Source: Clostridia bacterium
GTDB taxonomy: Bacteria > Bacillota > Clostridia > CAKSNL01 > HGM11501
NCBI GenBank assembly: GCA_017390225.1
Contig: JAFPCL010000154.1
Location: 1-8,568, forward strand
Reading direction: 5' to 3'
DNA: 8,568 bases
How positions within the stretch are numbered: position 1 is the first letter of the stretch; the number at the start of each line of letters is the position of its first letter. Of the stretch, positions 6,454-8,568 are shown piece by piece. The notes under the pieces were generated by a model. The model saw only the letters and a list, made by a program, of their open reading frames with translations. It searched no databases and was not told where the DNA came from. A program made the position numbers and the translations under genes.

Positions 6454-7359
6454 TTATCTTTCAGTATAAGAAATTTGATACTCAAAAATTTTCATTCTTT
6501 TATCATTATGTACTTTCTCAATCAATTGATTGCTTGGATTGTTAAGACAGATGATGCCATAAATCTTTTTATCTTTGAATTTTGGACTATTTTCAAACCA
6601 CTCTAAATATTCTGCGGTTTGTTTATAAGCATCATCGTATCCGCTGTCTTTTTTTAGTTCTATTATGTATAAGTCTCCATTGTTATCTTCACACAATAAA
6701 TCTAACCGCCCAATAGGAATAATATACTGTCTACCATATTCACCTTTTCTTTTATAAATTTTCAACTTCATTCCAAACACTAACATTCCCATTTCAATAC
6801 GAGCCGTTAGTTCATCTTCCAATAGTTTTTCGTTTGAAAATTGCTGTCTTTTGATTCCAAACTCCGGCAATTGACCGGCTTCTTCTTTTTCCTCTACAAC
6901 ATCTTTAATAACATCTTGCTTTTTTAGGCACTTATTAGTTTTATCCAATTTAGAAACTCTGTCTTTTATGGCTTTTGATATTTTGTGCTTTGTTGTTTTT
7001 ACAAAATCATAAGCATCTTTGTTGCGACCTAATGCAATCAACACGCTTATATAGTTATTGGGAACATAATCCAAATCAATGTTATCAGATAAACATTTTT
7101 CATACAATTCTTTTGCTTCGATATATTTTTTCTGACAGTATAAGCAATAACCCAAATTATTGTTTGCGTATATTTTATATGGATCAATTTCTAAACATTT
7201 ACGGTAATATTTTTCTTCATCGTGTCTGTTTTTGGCTTTCCCATTTGCCCACGCCAACATAAAATATACTTCCTCCATAGGAAAATAAAAAGCTTCTTCT
7301 ATCGTCATTGTTGTTGGGAATTCCTTGACATACAATTCTTCAATTTTATCTATTGTCAT
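6454..7359 (-). CDS. TPR-like repeats fused to a NucS/DUF91-type PD-(D/E)XK nuclease domain (301 aa)
   Basis: A two-part protein, probably a DNA- or RNA-cutting enzyme. Residues about 29-122 look like two to three tetratricopeptide-type helical hairpins (for example EEKYYRKCLEIDPYKIYANNNLGYCL followed by YIEAKELYEKCL), usually a protein-binding module. A charged linker follows (about 125-165). From about 175 the sequence matches the NucS/DUF91 nuclease pattern: NEKLLEDELTARIEMGM, then GRLDLL with D220, YIIELKK with E234 and K236, and KQTAEY with Q247/Y251 of the QxxxY motif. The catalytic D, E-x-K and Q-x3-Y are therefore intact. The ATG at 7359 is chosen because AAAGGTG (7368-7374) is 8 nt upstream; an in-frame GTG at 7368 lies within that site. 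It begins 24 bp after hipA on the same strand, so co-transcription is likely. The DNA is AT-rich compared with uvrBA. The substrate is unknown. Confidence 0.85.
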   Translation of the reverse strand: MTIDKIEELYVKEFPTTMTIEEAFYFPMEEVYFMLAWANGKAKNRHDEEKYYRKCLEIDPYKIYANNNLGYCLYCQKKYIEAKELYEKCLSDNIDLDYVPNNYISVLIALGRNKDAYDFVKTTKHKISKAIKDRVSKLDKTNKCLKKQDVIKDVVEEKEEAGQLPEFGIKRQQFSNEKLLEDELTARIEMGMLVFGMKLKIYKRKGEYGRQYIIPIGRLDLLCEDNNGDLYIIELKKDSGYDDAYKQTAEYLEWFENSPKFKDKKIYGIICLNNPSNQLIEKVHNDKRMKIFEYQISYTER

Positions 7360-7383
7360 TTTATCCACACCTTTCCATCTTTA

Positions 7384-8568
7384 TCAATAACACGCACTAA
7401 ACGCAGGTCGCATATATTCAATAGCACCACGGCTGAGACCATACTTTGTTGCAAGTTTTTCCCAATTATCTCTGACTGTTGTTGTAATGTTGTTTGCAAG
7501 TTCAGTTGCTTCTTCAACCGACACCCCAAAATACTGCGCCGATTCTATTGCAAGGTCAATTGAAATAGAATTATCCTCGGTATTTACATTCAATGCCAAT
7601 TCATCACCGTATGGTGTCGGATTAACATCATACAAGGGGGAAAGTTCCCAGCCTTGTTTAGTCAATATAAAACCGTGGTTTCTCAAATGGTCATCTGTGT
7701 TTGAAATAGCCATGCTGAACACAATACGCATCCAAAGTTCTTTCAAATCTTTTTTAGGTGCTGAGCTACTTCCTTTGATAAATCCGGCAATATCAAGATA
7801 GCTTGAACCGTCCGACGATGAAGCACCATCGGTTTTTCCAAGCATAGTCATAGCAGATGCAAAGTGTATTCGTCTGTTACCATCACGATCAAAGCGTTTT
7901 ACTATAAATGTACTTCCCAATTTAGAAAAAGTTTCAAGCTTAGATTCGGGAACATTGAGAGAACATAACTTTGCCAAATCATGAGCGACCTTTTCCCAAG
8001 CACCTGTATTGAACTCATCATTCTTTGATGGGAACTTTGCAATCCAAAGTTCTCCATTCGTGTCCTGTATTGTTGCTTTTGGTCTTGCACCACCTAATGA
8101 AGAACCCGGCTTCAACAATTGATTTAACCACTTTTCATTCAGCAGATTTTCTTCGTTTTCAAAATTTCTTGATGCTTCTTCAAGAGTTCGGAGTGTCGCC
8201 CAAGGTGGAGCAGCAGTTTCTTTATCATCCGATAAAAATGATCCGTTTTCATCTTCCTTAAAGCGGATTGCGCCCATTCGAGTTTCATCATAAACACCGA
8301 GCAAATAATCTCCATCTGTTAATTTTCTTGGTTTGCGACCTTCTTTATCAGCATAAATTCTCTCACGGCGTTGCATCAGAACACGTCCCCAACGGTCAGG
8401 GGATGAATCTGCAAATATGCCAAAAACACTTTTATTCACAGGATATTGTCTTCCTGAATATAGCTGTAATTCAGGATCGATTATTACTCCTTTGTTATGT
8501 TGTGATAACCAATCTGCATCAAATTCAAAAGAAAAATTATCAGATCCTTTTCCTTCGCCAACATACAA
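7384..8568 (-). CDS. hipA: HipA-family serine/threonine kinase toxin, 5' end beyond the window
   Basis: HipA kinases stop growth by phosphorylating targets such as glutamyl-tRNA synthetase (E. coli) and are held in check by the HTH antitoxin HipB. The visible 394 residues show the HipA N-terminal subdomain (to about 105, with SSPDRWGRVLMQRRER at 55-70 and GDYLLGVYDETRMGAIRF at 86-103). The gly/ser loop GSSLGGARPK follows (155-164; S156/S157 correspond to the region autophosphorylated in E. coli HipA). The ATP-binding lysine is in WIAKFPS (K178), the catalytic loop is TDDHLRNHGF (D292, N297) and the metal-binding aspartate is in PLYDV (D314). All kinase residues are intact, so it is probably active. 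The window ends inside the gene: the terminal TTG is in frame but is not a credible start, and perhaps 10-20 residues are missing. The antitoxin would be expected just upstream, off the window. The TPR-nuclease gene follows within 24 bp. Confidence 0.95.
   Translation of the reverse strand: MYVGEGKGSDNFSFEFDADWLSQHNKGVIIDPELQLYSGRQYPVNKSVFGIFADSSPDRWGRVLMQRRERIYADKEGRKPRKLTDGDYLLGVYDETRMGAIRFKEDENGSFLSDDKETAAPPWATLRTLEEASRNFENEENLLNEKWLNQLLKPGSSLGGARPKATIQDTNGELWIAKFPSKNDEFNTGAWEKVAHDLAKLCSLNVPESKLETFSKLGSTFIVKRFDRDGNRRIHFASAMTMLGKTDGASSSDGSSYLDIAGFIKGSSSAPKKDLKELWMRIVFSMAISNTDDHLRNHGFILTKQGWELSPLYDVNPTPYGDELALNVNTEDNSISIDLAIESAQYFGVSVEEATELANNITTTVRDNWEKLATKYGLSRGAIEYMRPAFSACY

Noticed and set aside
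8566..8568. TTG as the true start of hipA
   Set aside because: It is at the window edge with no ribosome binding site visible, and the HipA family normally has further N-terminal residues, so the gene is treated as truncated by the window.

Overview
The window looks like chromosomal DNA of a low-to-moderate GC Firmicute, probably a Clostridia-class (Oscillospiraceae-like) gut bacterium. This rests on AGGAGG-type ribosome binding sites, TTGACA/TATAAT-like promoters with exact 17-bp spacers, rho-independent terminators and Gram-positive-style uvrB-uvrA order. No rRNA or other taxonomic marker is present, so the assignment is inference.

Layout from left to right: (1) 1-403 holds a small XRE/Cro-type helix-turn-helix gene on the + strand with its own promoter and terminator. 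(2) 404-733 has no credible gene. It holds an unusual cluster of hairpins (about 439-671), including two tandem 46-bp units whose stems differ by a compensatory base-pair change, and then the uvrBA terminator. (3) 734-5507, minus strand, is the uvrB-uvrA nucleotide excision repair operon; the two genes overlap by 8 bp. A promoter lies directly upstream of uvrB with a perfect palindrome at the predicted transcription start. (4) 5613-6323 is a divergent pair: a 97-aa protein of unknown function on the minus strand and a 71-aa HTH protein on the + strand. The promoter of the 97-aa gene is exactly consensus, and its -10 box sits in the centre of a perfect 14-bp-arm inverted repeat. (5) 6398-6432 is a bidirectional terminator. 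(6) 6454-8568, minus strand, is a visibly AT-rich two-gene module: a HipA-family Ser/Thr kinase toxin, cut by the window edge at its N-terminus, followed 24 bp later by a 301-aa protein with N-terminal TPR-like repeats and a C-terminal NucS/DUF91-type PD-(D/E)XK nuclease domain.

The uvrBA part is ordinary housekeeping DNA with moderate GC. The right-hand module reads as accessory DNA: a toxin kinase apparently co-transcribed with a putative nuclease, in a different base composition. The most interesting items are the hipA/TPR-nuclease pairing, the covarying hairpin array downstream of uvrA, and the two palindromic operators placed on the -10 box or transcription start of otherwise strong promoters.
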